A DNA stretch of 51,544 nt. It comes from Pseudomonadota bacterium (GTDB taxonomy: Bacteria > Pseudomonadota > Gammaproteobacteria > Steroidobacterales > Steroidobacteraceae). Positions 24,242-32,342 of this stretch are shown one piece after another. The stretch spans positions 1-51,544 of the forward strand of contig JANXUT010000051.1 of assembly GCA_025356075.1 (NCBI GenBank). Reading direction: 5' to 3'. Both the position numbers and the translations under genes were made by a program. How positions within the stretch are numbered: the stretch's first letter is position 1; every line of letters starts with the position of its first letter. Under the pieces are notes generated by a model. The model saw nothing but the letters and a program-made list of their open reading frames with translations, ran no database searches and was not told the DNA's origin.

Positions 24242-25221
24242 GCCGACGCTCGCGGGAAGTGACAGGCGACGCGCGCACCGCCTGCCGCGACGCTTGCGAG
24301 CGGTGGCCGCTCGGCGTGGCAGCGTGCCGCCGCCGCGGGGCAGCGCGGCGCGAACGCGCAGCCGGCGAGCTCGACACCGGGCGCCGGTTGCGACCCCGCG
24401 ATCGTCGCGAGCGGCAGGCCGAGCGGCGCCTCGAGCGTTGCGCTCGCGGCGGCGAGCGCGGCGGTGTAGTGGTGGCGCGGGTCTTTCAGCACCGCGGCGG
24501 CGGGACCGGACTCGACGACGCGTCCCGCGTAGAGGACCAGGATCTCATCGCAGAGGCCACCGACCACCGCGAGGTCGTGGCTGACGAGGACGAGCGCGAG
24601 CTTGAGCTCCTGCCTGAGCTTCAGGAAGAGCGCGCGGATCCCCGCCTCGACCGTCACATCGAGCGCGGTGGTCGGCTCGTCCGCGATCAGGAGCGAGGGC
24701 GAGGCGATGAGCGCGATCGCGATCGAGACCCGCTGCCTTAAGCCCCCCGAGAGCTCGTGCGGATACTGACCAAGCCTCGCCGCGGGCGCCGGCACCTGCA
24801 CGCGCTCGAGCATCTGAAGCGCCGCCGCGCGTGCCGCGCGCGCATCGAGCGCGTGGTGGCTCCGCAGCGTCTCCGTCAGCTGCGTGCCGACTTTGAGGTG
24901 CGGCGCGAGCGCCGCCTGCGGGTCCTGCGCGATGAAGCCGATGTGCCGCCCGCGCAGCGCGCGCAGCCGCGCGGGGGACGCGTTGATGAGCTCCTCGCCG
25001 CAGAAGCGGATGCTGCCCTCGACCACCGCCCCCGGCGCCGAGAGCCCCGGGATCGCAAGCGCGAGCTGGCTCTTGCCGGCACCGGATTCGCCCACGAGGC
25101 CGAGGCTCCTGCCGGCGAGGAGCCGAAGCTCCACGTCCGCCAGCGCGCGCACGGGCGGGCGGGCGCCCGGGAAGGAGACGCCAACGCCCAGGACGGCGAG
25201 CAGGGGCGCCTCAGCGCTCAC
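24238..25221 (-). CDS. Oligopeptide/dipeptide ABC transporter ATPase (OppD type)
   Basis: 327 residues. Walker A is GLVGESGAGKSQLALAI, signature LSGGLRQRVSIAIAL, Walker B LLIADEPTTALDV and the H-loop VSHDLAVVGGLC. The C-terminal cysteine-containing segment GCAFAPRCPAAAARC matches the OppD/F extension. Pairs with the OppF-type protein encoded next. The 11-base overlap with the permease gene and four-base overlap with the next ATPase indicate tight translational coupling. Confidence 0.92.
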   Translation of the reverse strand: MSAEAPLLAVLGVGVSFPGARPPVRALADVELRLLAGRSLGLVGESGAGKSQLALAIPGLSAPGAVVEGSIRFCGEELINASPARLRALRGRHIGFIAQDPQAALAPHLKVGTQLTETLRSHHALDARAARAAALQMLERVQVPAPAARLGQYPHELSGGLRQRVSIAIALIASPSLLIADEPTTALDVTVEAGIRALFLKLRQELKLALVLVSHDLAVVGGLCDEILVLYAGRVVESGPAAAVLKDPRHHYTAALAAASATLEAPLGLPLATIAGSQPAPGVELAGCAFAPRCPAAAARCHAERPPLASVAAGGARVACHFPRASA

Positions 25222-26044
25222 GCGGATCCAGGTGGTCTCTCAGCCCATCGCCGACAAAGCCGAGCGCAAGGACGATCGCGACCAGGAACGCGCAGGGCGC
25301 GAGCAGCATCCACGGCGCCGACTCCATCTCGGCGGTGCCCTGCGCCATGAGGTTGCCGAGGCTCGCGGCCGGCTCCTGCACGCCGAGCCCGAGGAACGAC
25401 AGGAAGCTCTCGATGAGGATGACCCCGGGCACCGTCAGCGTCGCGTAGACGAGGACGGGACCTGCAAGGTTCGGGAGCACGTGGCGCACGAGGATGCGCC
25501 GCACCGGCAGGCCCGCCGCGACCGCCGCCTCGATGAACTCCTTGTGGCGCAGGCTCTCGGTCTGCGCGCATACGACGCGCGCCATCGTCAGCCAGCCGAC
25601 GGCGCCGATCGAGATGAACAGCGTCGCGGGACTGCGGCCGAGCGTGACGGTGAGTAGGATCACGAAGAAGACGTACGGGAGCGAATAGAACACGTCGACG
25701 ACGCGCATCATCGCGCCCTCGAGCCGCCCGCCCGCGTAGCCCGCGATGGCACCCCACGCGACGCCGATGAGGAGGCTGACGAGCGTCGCGAGGAGCCCGA
25801 TCGCGAGCGACACGCGCACGCCCGCGAGCGTGCGCACGAAGAGGTCGCGCCCGAGCCGGTCGGTGCCGAACCAGTGCGCGGCCTCAAGTCCGGGCGCCAC
25901 CCCGATCCGCGCCCAGTCGAGTTCATCGACGCGCCACGGGCTCGCGAGCGGACCTGCGAGCGCGAGGAGCGCGATGGATGCGAGCGCCACGAGCCCTGCC
26001 CGCGCCGCGAGGTCCCGCTCGAACCAGTGCCAGCGCCGCCTCAC
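25211..26044 (-). CDS. Oligopeptide/dipeptide ABC transporter permease (OppC type)
   Basis: 277 residues with an N-terminal helix (GLVALASIALLALAGPLA), the OppC N-terminal GTDRLGRDLFVRTLAGVRVSL motif and five further membrane helices. The EAA loop is near EAAVAAGLPVRRILVRHVLPN, where the ATPases dock. LSFLGLGVQEPAASLGNLM is highly typical of OppC/DppC. It forms the translocation channel with the OppB-type permease, whose gene overlaps by four bases. Confidence 0.93.
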   Translation of the reverse strand: MRRRWHWFERDLAARAGLVALASIALLALAGPLASPWRVDELDWARIGVAPGLEAAHWFGTDRLGRDLFVRTLAGVRVSLAIGLLATLVSLLIGVAWGAIAGYAGGRLEGAMMRVVDVFYSLPYVFFVILLTVTLGRSPATLFISIGAVGWLTMARVVCAQTESLRHKEFIEAAVAAGLPVRRILVRHVLPNLAGPVLVYATLTVPGVILIESFLSFLGLGVQEPAASLGNLMAQGTAEMESAPWMLLAPCAFLVAIVLALGFVGDGLRDHLDPRER

Positions 26045-26970
26045 GCGCGCCGCCGAGCGCGGATGCGCGGATCAAGGAGCGCACGCAGGAGATCGACGAG
26101 CAGGTTGAGGAGCAGGACGAGCGTCGCGTAGACGATCACCTTCCCGAGCACGAGCGTGTAGTCGCGGTTGAGCGCGCCCTCGACGAGGAAGCGCCCCATG
26201 CCGGGGAGCCCGAACACGGTCTCGATGACGAGCGAGCCGGCGAGGATGCCGGCCGCCGCGGGACCCAGGTACGCGAGCACGGGACCGAGCGCGGGCGGCA
26301 ATACGTGGACGAGGACGATGCGCGCCTCGCTGAGGCCCTTCGCGCGCGCCGCGCGCACGAAGGGCAGGCCCGCGACCTCCAGCACCGAGGCGCGCGTCAG
26401 GCGCGCGAGGTAGGCGAGCGTCGGGAGCGCGAGCGCAACCACCGGCAGCACCAGGTCGCGCAGCTGCCCCCCCTCCCACCCGGCAACCGGCAGCCAGCGC
26501 AGGTAGATTCCGAAGACGAGCGCGAGCAGCGGCGCCGTCACGTAGGGCGGAATCGCGATGCCAAGCGCGGTCGTCGCCATCAAGAGCCGGTCGAGGCCGC
26601 GGCGGCGCGCCAGCGCGGCGCCGAGCCCGAGCGGCAGCCCGATGAGGAGCGAGAGCGCCAGCGCCAGGCCGCCGATCGTGAGGCTGACGGGAAGCCCGAT
26701 CGCGATGAGCTCATTGACGGTGAAGTCCCTGAGGCGCATCGAGGGCCCGAGGTCGCCGTGCGCGAGCCGCCCGAGGTAGCGCAGGTACTGCTCGCCGAGC
26801 GGCCGGTCGAGGCCGTAGGCGCGCTCGAGGTTCGCCTTGATCTCGGGCGCCAGCGTCTGTTCCTGATCGAACGGGCCACCGGGTGCGAGCCTCACCAGCA
26901 CGAAGGCGAGCGAGACAATGATGAAGAGCGTCGGCACGAGGCCGAGCAGCCGCCTGAGCGCGTAGCTCAA
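26041..26970 (-). CDS. Oligopeptide/dipeptide ABC transporter permease (OppB type)
   Basis: 309 residues, six membrane helices, beginning SYALRRLLGLVPTLFIIVSLAF, the standard OppB/DppB opening. The start appears to be TTG 26970, with no strong ribosome binding site; a short upstream frame ends in TTGA across it, so coupling is conceivable. The EAA loop is in VRAARAKGLSEARIVLVHVLPPAL and the C-terminal FGLPGMGRFLVEGALNRDY is family-typical. It is the first gene of the importer. No extracellular solute-binding protein gene is found here, so the substrate cannot be inferred beyond peptides or nickel-type ligands. Confidence 0.92.
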   Translation of the reverse strand: MSYALRRLLGLVPTLFIIVSLAFVLVRLAPGGPFDQEQTLAPEIKANLERAYGLDRPLGEQYLRYLGRLAHGDLGPSMRLRDFTVNELIAIGLPVSLTIGGLALALSLLIGLPLGLGAALARRRGLDRLLMATTALGIAIPPYVTAPLLALVFGIYLRWLPVAGWEGGQLRDLVLPVVALALPTLAYLARLTRASVLEVAGLPFVRAARAKGLSEARIVLVHVLPPALGPVLAYLGPAAAGILAGSLVIETVFGLPGMGRFLVEGALNRDYTLVLGKVIVYATLVLLLNLLVDLLRALLDPRIRARRRA

Positions 26971-27123
26971 GGTGCCCGTCGTCCCGGCGGGAGCGCGCGG
27001 GAGTTTCGTCCGAACGACCCGATCAGCACGGCCTGCATGGTGGGGACACTACGGGGCGGAGGCGGGCAGTCTAGGAGAGCGCCGCCGCGGTGCGCAACGC
27101 GGCCGCGATCGATCGGGGAGCTT

Positions 27124-27158
27124 AAAAAAAAAAGAAAGCGGCCAGCGGCGCCGCTTTC
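27124..27158 (-). terminator. Strong intrinsic terminator between opp and etf operons
   Basis: On the minus strand GAAAGCGGC (27158-27150) pairs perfectly with GCCGCTTTC (27142-27134) around a seven-base loop, and is followed by ten consecutive T. It therefore stops leftward transcription coming from between 27160 and 27497, where no protein gene is seen. It lies 153 bases before the oppB start. Confidence 0.85.
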
Positions 27159-27204
27159 GTCATGCACCTATCGGCGACTAGCGCCGACGGGTGCTCCCCT
27201 CGCG
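27124..27204 (-). ncRNA. Candidate small RNA or attenuated leader of the opp operon
   Basis: A minus-strand transcript starting near 27204, below a TCTAAT -10-like hexamer at 27211-27216, would contain two stem-loops. The first (27194-27164) has arms GCACC/GGTGC and TCGGCG/CGCCGA with a 2x2 internal loop and a five-base apical loop. The second is the U10 terminator. This is the layout of a small RNA or of a prematurely terminated leader in front of oppB. No -35 box was found and no known RNA family is recognised. Confidence 0.4.
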
Positions 27205-27388
27205 CCCCGCATTAGAATTTTCGTTGGCTGCGGAACGAGTGCAATCGTGTGGCTGCGGACGCTACCACCCGGCGCACGCGCGGGTAAAGTTGCAGTGCGG
27301 TAGAGGAGCCCGGGCGGTGCCGATGCTCGCCACCGGTTCCTCCCGAAAACCCTGAGCCCGGCCCCGTCGCCGGCGGGGCCGGCGGCAT

Positions 27389-27417
27389 TTGACACCCGGA
27401 ACGCTTTTGCATAGCGT
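27389..27417 (+). promoter_or_regulatory. Sigma-70-type promoter of etfBA
   Basis: TTGACA (27389-27394), a 17-base spacer and TAGCGT (27412-27417). The -35 box is a perfect match and the spacing ideal, with transcription expected near 27424 and a leader of about 74 bases before etfB. Confidence 0.65.
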
Positions 27418-27497
27418 GCCGCGACGCAAAAAGCGACGGTGACCGCCATTTTCGCGGGCCAGAAGCTGCCGGTGTTCCCCGGAGGAGTGGTTTCGTC

Positions 27498-28250
27498 ATG
27501 CGCAAGATCCTGGTCGGCATCAAACGGGTCGTGGACTACAACGTGCGGGTGCGGGTGAAGCCCGACGGCAGCGGGGTCGCCACCGACGGCGTCAAGATGA
27601 GCGTGAACCCGTTCGACGAGATCGCGCTCGAGGAGGCGCTGCGCCTGAAAGAGCGCGGCGAGGCCGCCGAGATCGTCGCGGTCAGCGTAGGCCCGGACGA
27701 TGCCCAGCAGCAGCTGCGTACCGCCCTCGCCATGGGCGCCGACCGCGCGATCCTCGTGAAGGTGACCGAGTCGATCGAGCCCTACACGGCCGCGCAGGCG
27801 CTCCTCGCCGTCGTCCGGAACGAAAAGCCCGACATCGTCATCCTCGGCAAGCAGGCGATCGACGACGATGCGGCGCAGACGGGACCGATGCTCGCCGCGC
27901 TCTGGGACCGCCCGCAGGCGACCTTCTGCTCGAAGCTCGAGGTCAAGGGCGGCGTCGCCACGATCGTGCGCGAGGTGGATGCGGGCCTTGAGACGATCGA
28001 GGTCGACCTGCCGTGCGTGATCTCGGCGGACCTTCGCCTCAACGAGCCCCGCTACGTGAAGCTGCCGGACATCATGAAGGCGAAGAAGAAGCCGCTCGAT
28101 GTCACCGACCTCGCGGCCCTTGGAGTCAGCATCGACCGGGGACTCGCGACGGTGCTGACCGAGGCGCCCAAGCCCCGCGCCAAGGGCGTCATCGTCAAGG
28201 ACGTCGGCGAACTCGTCGATGCGCTCAGGAAGAAGGGACTGGTCTCATGA
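27498..28250 (+). CDS. etfB: Electron transfer flavoprotein beta subunit
   Basis: 250 residues, family-typical, from ATG 27498 with GGAGGAG ten bases upstream. [42 protein letters not shown] and [21 protein letters not shown] are diagnostic, and the [20 protein letters not shown] stretch near the C-terminus includes the recognition loop used to dock dehydrogenases. It binds AMP and, with EtfA, carries electrons from acyl-CoA dehydrogenases to the quinone pool. It overlaps etfA by ATGA. Confidence 0.97.
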   Translation: MRKILVGIKRVVDYNVRVRVKPDGSGVATDGVKMSVNPFDEIALEEALRLKERGEAAEIVAVSVGPDDAQQQLRTALAMGADRAILVKVTESIEPYTAAQALLAVVRNEKPDIVILGKQAIDDDAAQTGPMLAALWDRPQATFCSKLEVKGGVATIVREVDAGLETIEVDLPCVISADLRLNEPRYVKLPDIMKAKKKPLDVTDLAALGVSIDRGLATVLTEAPKPRAKGVIVKDVGELVDALRKKGLVS

Positions 28251-29191
28251 GCAAGATCCTCATCATCGCCGAGCACGACGGCAAGCACTTATCCGCGGCG
28301 ATCTCGCGCTGCGTCGCTTGCGCGAGGCTGGTGCCGGGCGCCGAGATCACCGTCGCGGTGTTCGGCGCCGATCCCGCCCCGGTGGCGAGGGAAGCCGCGG
28401 CACTTCAAGGCGTCAACCACGTCCTCACGATCGCCGATGCGAAGCACGCCCATCCCCTCTCGGCCGTGCTCGCCCCGCTGGTCGTGGAACTCAGCGCAGG
28501 CTACAGCCACGTGTTCGGCGCATCGACCACCTTCGGCAAGGACCTGATGCCGAGGGTCGCGGCACTCTTGGGCGTCCCGCAGATCTCCGATGCCATGTCG
28601 GTCGAGAGCGCGACCCGCTTCAAGCGCCCGATCTACGCCGGCAACGCCATCATTACCGTCGAGGTCGCCGCCGGCCGCAAGGTCGTGGCAACCGTCCGCA
28701 CCGCCTCGTTCGAGGCCGTGCCGGGCGGCGGCAACGCCAGCATCGCCGCGGTGAGCCCAACCGCCGCGACCCCGGCCCACACGCGCTTCGTGGCGCTCTC
28801 GGCCGCGGCGAACGACCGCCCCGACCTGCAGAGCGCGCCGCGCGTCGTCTCCGGTGGCCGGGCGCTCGGCAGCAAGGAGAACTTCGCGATCATCTTCAAG
28901 CTGGCCGACAAGCTCGGCGCCGCGGTCGGTGCCTCGCGCGCGGCGGTCGATGCCGGCTACGCGCCGAACGAGCTGCAGGTCGGGCAGACGGGCAAGATCA
29001 TCGCGCCCGAGCTTTACGTCGCCGTCGGGATCTCGGGCGCCATCCAGCACCTGACCGGCATCAAGGACGCGAAGACGATCGTCGCGATCAACAAGGACGG
29101 CGAAGCGCCGATCTTCGAGGTCGCGGACTTGGGCCTGGTCGGGGATCTCTTCCAGATCCTGCCGGAGCTCGAGGAGGCGCTCACGAAGTAA
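28247..29191 (+). CDS. etfA: Electron transfer flavoprotein alpha subunit
   Basis: 314 residues from ATG 28247, overlapping the etfB stop. The C-terminal FAD-binding domain is complete: [51 protein letters not shown] and [24 protein letters not shown]. The N-terminal domain pairs with EtfB. ETF-ubiquinone oxidoreductase is not encoded nearby. An AT-rich stretch follows the stop codon, with no clear terminator. Confidence 0.97.
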   Translation: MSKILIIAEHDGKHLSAAISRCVACARLVPGAEITVAVFGADPAPVAREAAALQGVNHVLTIADAKHAHPLSAVLAPLVVELSAGYSHVFGASTTFGKDLMPRVAALLGVPQISDAMSVESATRFKRPIYAGNAIITVEVAAGRKVVATVRTASFEAVPGGGNASIAAVSPTAATPAHTRFVALSAAANDRPDLQSAPRVVSGGRALGSKENFAIIFKLADKLGAAVGASRAAVDAGYAPNELQVGQTGKIIAPELYVAVGISGAIQHLTGIKDAKTIVAINKDGEAPIFEVADLGLVGDLFQILPELEEALTK

Positions 29192-29299
29192 CTAGGATCG
29201 AGACGAGATAAGCATCGTAAATCGTTGTTAAACATAATAATATCTTTGCGACTTTAAAGTAGATTCTAGCTTTGCGCAGCGGGGCGCGAAGGAGCTACG
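29192..29299 (+). promoter_or_regulatory. AT-rich promoter-like region before the NnrU-family gene
   Basis: About 60 bases around 29210-29275 are strikingly AT-rich for this genome (including TTGTTAAACATAATAATATC). They probably hold the promoter of the next gene, although I cannot assign a unique -35/-10 pair. AAGGAG follows just before the start at 29300. Confidence 0.4.
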
Positions 29300-29872
29300 G
29301 TGGCGATGTTCCTGGCTGGCCTCGCGATCTTCCTGGGTCTGCACTCACTCTCGATCGTGGCGCCGGGGCTACGCGATGGCATCGCCGCGCGCCTGGGCGA
29401 GGGGCCGTGGAGGGGACTTTACTCACTGCTCTCGCTCGGTGGGTTCGTGCTCCTCATCGAGGGCTACGCGAGCGCGCGCCTCTCGACGCCCGTCCTCTAT
29501 TCCCCGCCCCAGGCGCTTCGCTACGTCGCGGTCGCGCTCATGCTGCCTGTCTTCCCGATCGTGTTCGCCGGCTTCCTGCCGGGCAGGATCAAGGCCACGT
29601 TGAAGCAGCCGCTGCTCGTCGCGACGAAGGCCTGGGCGCTCGCCCACCTCCTCGCCAATGGCACGCTCCTCGACGTAATCCTGTTCGGATCCTTGCTCGC
29701 CTGGGCGGTCGCGGATCGCATCGCGCTCAAGCGCCGGCCGGCGCGGGCGCTGCCCGAGGCGCCGCCCGGGCGGTTCAACGATCTCATTGCGGTGGGACTT
29801 GGGCTTGCGCTCTATGGCGCATTCCTCGCCGGGGTCCATCGCGCACTCATCGGCGTGAGCCCGCTCGGCTGA
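29300..29872 (+). CDS. NnrU-family membrane protein
   Basis: 190 residues from GTG 29300, which has AAGGAG five to six bases upstream; an ATG two codons later is spaced less well. Five to six membrane helices and the segments LGLHSLSIVAPGLRD, GPWRGLYSLLSLGGFVLLIEGY and HLLANGTLLDVILFGSLLAWAV match the NnrU family. Family members are linked to nitrate/nitrite reduction regulons or to carotenoid-isomerase-like membrane proteins, but their reaction is not well defined. No denitrification gene is adjacent, so only the family is assigned. Confidence 0.8.
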   Translation: MAMFLAGLAIFLGLHSLSIVAPGLRDGIAARLGEGPWRGLYSLLSLGGFVLLIEGYASARLSTPVLYSPPQALRYVAVALMLPVFPIVFAGFLPGRIKATLKQPLLVATKAWALAHLLANGTLLDVILFGSLLAWAVADRIALKRRPARALPEAPPGRFNDLIAVGLGLALYGAFLAGVHRALIGVSPLG

Positions 29873-29878
29873 ATCGAC

Positions 29879-29901
29879 GGGGCGGCCGTCGCGGCCGCCC
29901 C
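29879..29901. terminator. GC-rich hairpin between convergent genes
   Basis: GGGGCGGCC (29879-29887), five-base loop, GGCCGCCCC (29893-29901): a perfect nine-base stem in the 36-base gap between the convergent NnrU and peroxiredoxin genes. There is no T run, so it is a likely but weaker bidirectional terminator. Confidence 0.55.
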
Positions 29902-29908
29902 CTCCCCG

Positions 29909-30391
29909 TCAGAGCTGGCCGAGCACGAACTCCGCCGCGCTCACCCGGAACTCACCGGCGCTCTCGACGTTGAGGTGCGTCACCACGCCCTCGTTCACGA
30001 TCATCGCGAAGCGCTTGCCGCGGATGCCCATGCCAAAGCCCGTCGCGTCGAGCTCAAGCCCGAGCGCCTTGGTGAAGTCGCCGTTGCCATCGGCGAGCAT
30101 GAGGATGTTCTCGCCGGAGTTGCTCGCCTTCGCCCACGCGTCCATCACGAAGATATCGTTGACGGCGAGGCAGGCGACGGTGTCGACGCCCTTGGCCTTC
30201 AGCTTCGCGAAATCGCGCACGAATCCCGGCAGGTGCTTCGCGTGGCAGGTCGGCGTGAATGCGCCCGGCACCGAGAAAATGACTACCTTGCGCCCCTTCA
30301 GGAGCTGCTCGGTCGTGATGTTCGACGGCCCGTCCTTGGTCATCTGCTTAAGCGTCGCCGCGGGTACCCGATCGCCCACCTTGATCGTCAT
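29909..30391 (-). CDS. Peroxiredoxin, Prx5 type
   Basis: 160 residues from ATG 30391. PGAFTPTCHAKHLPG carries the peroxidatic Cys49 in the Prx5 consensus (Pro-x-x-x-Thr-x-x-Cys); DIFVMDAW, ADGNGDFTKALGLELDATGFGMGIRGKRFAMIV complete the family pattern. It reduces hydrogen and organic peroxides in the cytosol, normally using glutathione/glutaredoxin or thioredoxin as reductant. No glutaredoxin domain is fused at the C-terminus. No OxyR site was recognised. Confidence 0.93.
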   Translation of the reverse strand: MTIKVGDRVPAATLKQMTKDGPSNITTEQLLKGRKVVIFSVPGAFTPTCHAKHLPGFVRDFAKLKAKGVDTVACLAVNDIFVMDAWAKASNSGENILMLADGNGDFTKALGLELDATGFGMGIRGKRFAMIVNEGVVTHLNVESAGEFRVSAAEFVLGQL

Positions 30392-30465
30392 CGTGTCGCT
30401 CCCAGTTTAGATACGGTGCCGGACCCGGAAGTCTATCGGGTCCGCCACCGCACCGGGAGTCGGCG

Positions 30466-31806
30466 CTACTGGTGCTCGCGCTGCGGCTTGTCCTTGTCCT
30501 TGTCCTTGTCGTGCGCGTGCGGCTTCTCGGCGTCGGGCGGCTTCGGACGCGGCGGGGCCGGGCGCGCCTGGACGGGGCGCTGGCGCGGAGCTGCGTTCGG
30601 TTGCCCGTTCTGCTGCGGGTTCTGTTGGGCGGCCGGCGCCGCACCCGGCGCGCCGGGCTGGCGCGGCGGCTGAGCATTCGGCGGTGGCTGGCCCGGCTGG
30701 TATTGCTGGCCGGGTGGGTACTGCCCCGGCCCGCGTTGCTGGCCGGGCGGGTTCTGCTGCCCCGGCTGGTACTGCTGGCCGGGCTGGAACGGACGCGGCA
30801 GTGCGGTCGGTGCGCTCGGCGCCGCCGGCGCCGGCTGGCCCGGCGCGGCGGCCGGTTGCTCGGCGTCGCGACCTTGCTGGAACGGACGTCCCGCGTTCGG
30901 CTGCGACTCGTTCTCACGCGCGCCCGGGTAGCGCCCGGGCGGCGGCTGGGTCGCCTGGGGCGCGGGCTGCACGGCCTGGGGCTGTCCGAACGTGCGACCC
31001 GGCAACTGCGCCGGCGCGTGCCCGGCCGTCACCTGCGGCGCGTTGAACGCGCTCGGCCGCGGGGTCGCCGCGATCGGCGGGTTGCCCTGGTTGCGGCTCG
31101 CGAAGAGCGCCGGATTTGCGCGCGCATCCTGCTGGTGGCGTGCCTGCATCGAGGTCGGCTGGAAGTGCTGGATCCGGTCGACCTGGCGCTCCTCCGGCGT
31201 CGGCTGGGCGCGGGCGCCGCCGGCGCCGCTGTAGCTCACGTTGTTGATCGTGGTGTTGTTGATCGTGACGTTGTTGATGACCGTCTCGCGGTAGACGTTG
31301 TGGACGTTGGTGACGTTCACGTTCGTGACGGCGGCGTTGTAGGCGAAGCGGTTGTTGACCCAGCGGCCGCCGGCATAGCCGTTGCCGCCGTAGCCGCAGC
31401 CGTAGTTCACTCCGCCGTAGAAGCCGACGCGTTCGCCCCAGTAGCCCTCGTGGAACAAGAAGATGCCGGTCGTCAGCGCCCAGAACCCGGGGGTCCACAG
31501 GAGCCCGACGCGCGGCGGCTGCACCCAGGTGCCCGGCACCCAGAAGTACCCGCCGGGACCGCGGCCCCAGTAGCCGGGCGTCCACAGGTAGCCCTCGGCG
31601 GGCGGAGGCGGCTGGTCGTAGAGCGGGATCGGCGGCGGCGCCTCCTCGACGACCTCGGTGTTCGGCGCCGGCTGGTAATCGCCCTGTGGCTGGTAGGCGA
31701 CGGGCGCGGGCTCCCGCCGGTACTCGACCGGCTGCACGACGCAGGCGGCCAGCGCGGTCGAGACCGCGACTCCGACGCTCAATCGAATCAGGTTGGAAGC
31801 ACTCAC
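30466..31806 (-). CDS. YXWGXW-repeat lipoprotein with Pro/Gln-rich tail
   Basis: 446 residues from GTG 31806, with GGAG seven bases upstream. The lipobox ALAAC places the lipidated Cys at residue 22. Residues about 70-150 hold the repeats GYLWTPGYWGRGPGGYFWVPGTWV and LLWTPGFW of YXWGXW proteins, followed by a Val/Asn-rich stretch (VTNVNVTNVHNVYRET, NNVTINNTTINN). The C-terminal 200 residues are low-complexity Pro/Gln/Gly (PGQQ repeats) and end in a charged His/Asp/Lys tail. It is probably an envelope lipoprotein of unknown function. The tandem CTTGTC copies at 30487-30510 encode the Asp-Lys repeat. Confidence 0.82.
   Translation of the reverse strand: MSASNLIRLSVGVAVSTALAACVVQPVEYRREPAPVAYQPQGDYQPAPNTEVVEEAPPPIPLYDQPPPPAEGYLWTPGYWGRGPGGYFWVPGTWVQPPRVGLLWTPGFWALTTGIFLFHEGYWGERVGFYGGVNYGCGYGGNGYAGGRWVNNRFAYNAAVTNVNVTNVHNVYRETVINNVTINNTTINNVSYSGAGGARAQPTPEERQVDRIQHFQPTSMQARHQQDARANPALFASRNQGNPPIAATPRPSAFNAPQVTAGHAPAQLPGRTFGQPQAVQPAPQATQPPPGRYPGARENESQPNAGRPFQQGRDAEQPAAAPGQPAPAAPSAPTALPRPFQPGQQYQPGQQNPPGQQRGPGQYPPGQQYQPGQPPPNAQPPRQPGAPGAAPAAQQNPQQNGQPNAAPRQRPVQARPAPPRPKPPDAEKPHAHDKDKDKDKPQREHQ
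30487..30510 (-). repeat. Four tandem CTTGTC hexamers
   Basis: Perfect 4 x 6 bp repeat within the 3' end of the lipoprotein gene, encoding Asp-Lys pairs. Copy number could vary by slippage without shifting the frame. Confidence 0.8.
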
Positions 31807-32342
31807 GGACGTCTCCTTCGCACTGCCGGTCCGGGGTCTCATCCCCGCGCCCATCCGGTGGGGTCCGGATCGCGCCTACACGCCATACAACGGCCAAACG
31901 GCCCCGAGGGCCAGCATTGTGAAGGAATCTTAAGCGGAACCGCGCTCACGGCCCTGTGACGCCGTCGGCGCCCCATCGAGGACGGCCGCGAGCGTGATGC
32001 TCGCCCGGATCGTCGCGCGGGCGCGGTTGCCGACGGCTCGGTTCGTTGATTTTGCGTTGCAACAAGGAGGGTGCCGGGGCGTTCGGCGCCGGCTGTCGAT
32101 GACCCTCGCCGACGGGGCTCCGCTTCCCGGCGCGCGGACCGGTCCGATGACTGTTGGACTCCCTCCACCGGGTCGGCGCGGGCCGGTGGTGCGCGCCTCT
32201 GGCAACGCGGTGTAGCCCGGCAGCCTGTCCGGACGGATCGCCGTCACGACCTCAAATCGCCCTGACGCCCCGGCGAGTGACCGCGCCCGACCCCGAGCTG
32301 CCACCGGCGAACGTCGGCCTCGCCGTCCGCGAGCAATCGCCT
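31807..32342. other. 536-base intergenic region
   Basis: Lies between the lipoprotein start and the stop of the MBL-fold gene. Only weak open frames without family features are present. No convincing promoter, terminator or RNA gene was found beyond the lipoprotein ribosome binding site. Confidence 0.5.

Larger units (their letters stand above)
26971..27497. other. 527-base non-coding region between divergent opp and etf operons
   Basis: Holds the minus-strand hairpin/terminator element described separately, a GC-rich hairpin (GGCCCCG/CGGGGCC at about 27360-27380) and the etf promoter at 27389-27417. Open frames here have no recognisable protein features and are considered non-coding. Confidence 0.6.

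Noticed and set aside
21941-24262. 773-codon plus-strand frame opposite the CoA-transferase and OppF genes
   Set aside because: Antisense shadow spanning two well-recognised genes.
27360-27380. GC-rich hairpin upstream of etfB as terminator
   Set aside because: No T run follows and it lies just before the etf promoter; function not supported.
27168-27449. Two open minus-strand frames in the opp/etf gap
   Set aside because: No family features, weak starts and overlap with promoter and hairpin signals.
30487-30510. Short tandem repeat as a possible CRISPR-like array
   Set aside because: Six-base units without spacers, in frame inside a lipoprotein gene.
31930-32304. 124-codon minus-strand frame in the 536-base gap
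   Set aside because: Pro/Arg-rich, no ribosome binding site and no recognisable domain.
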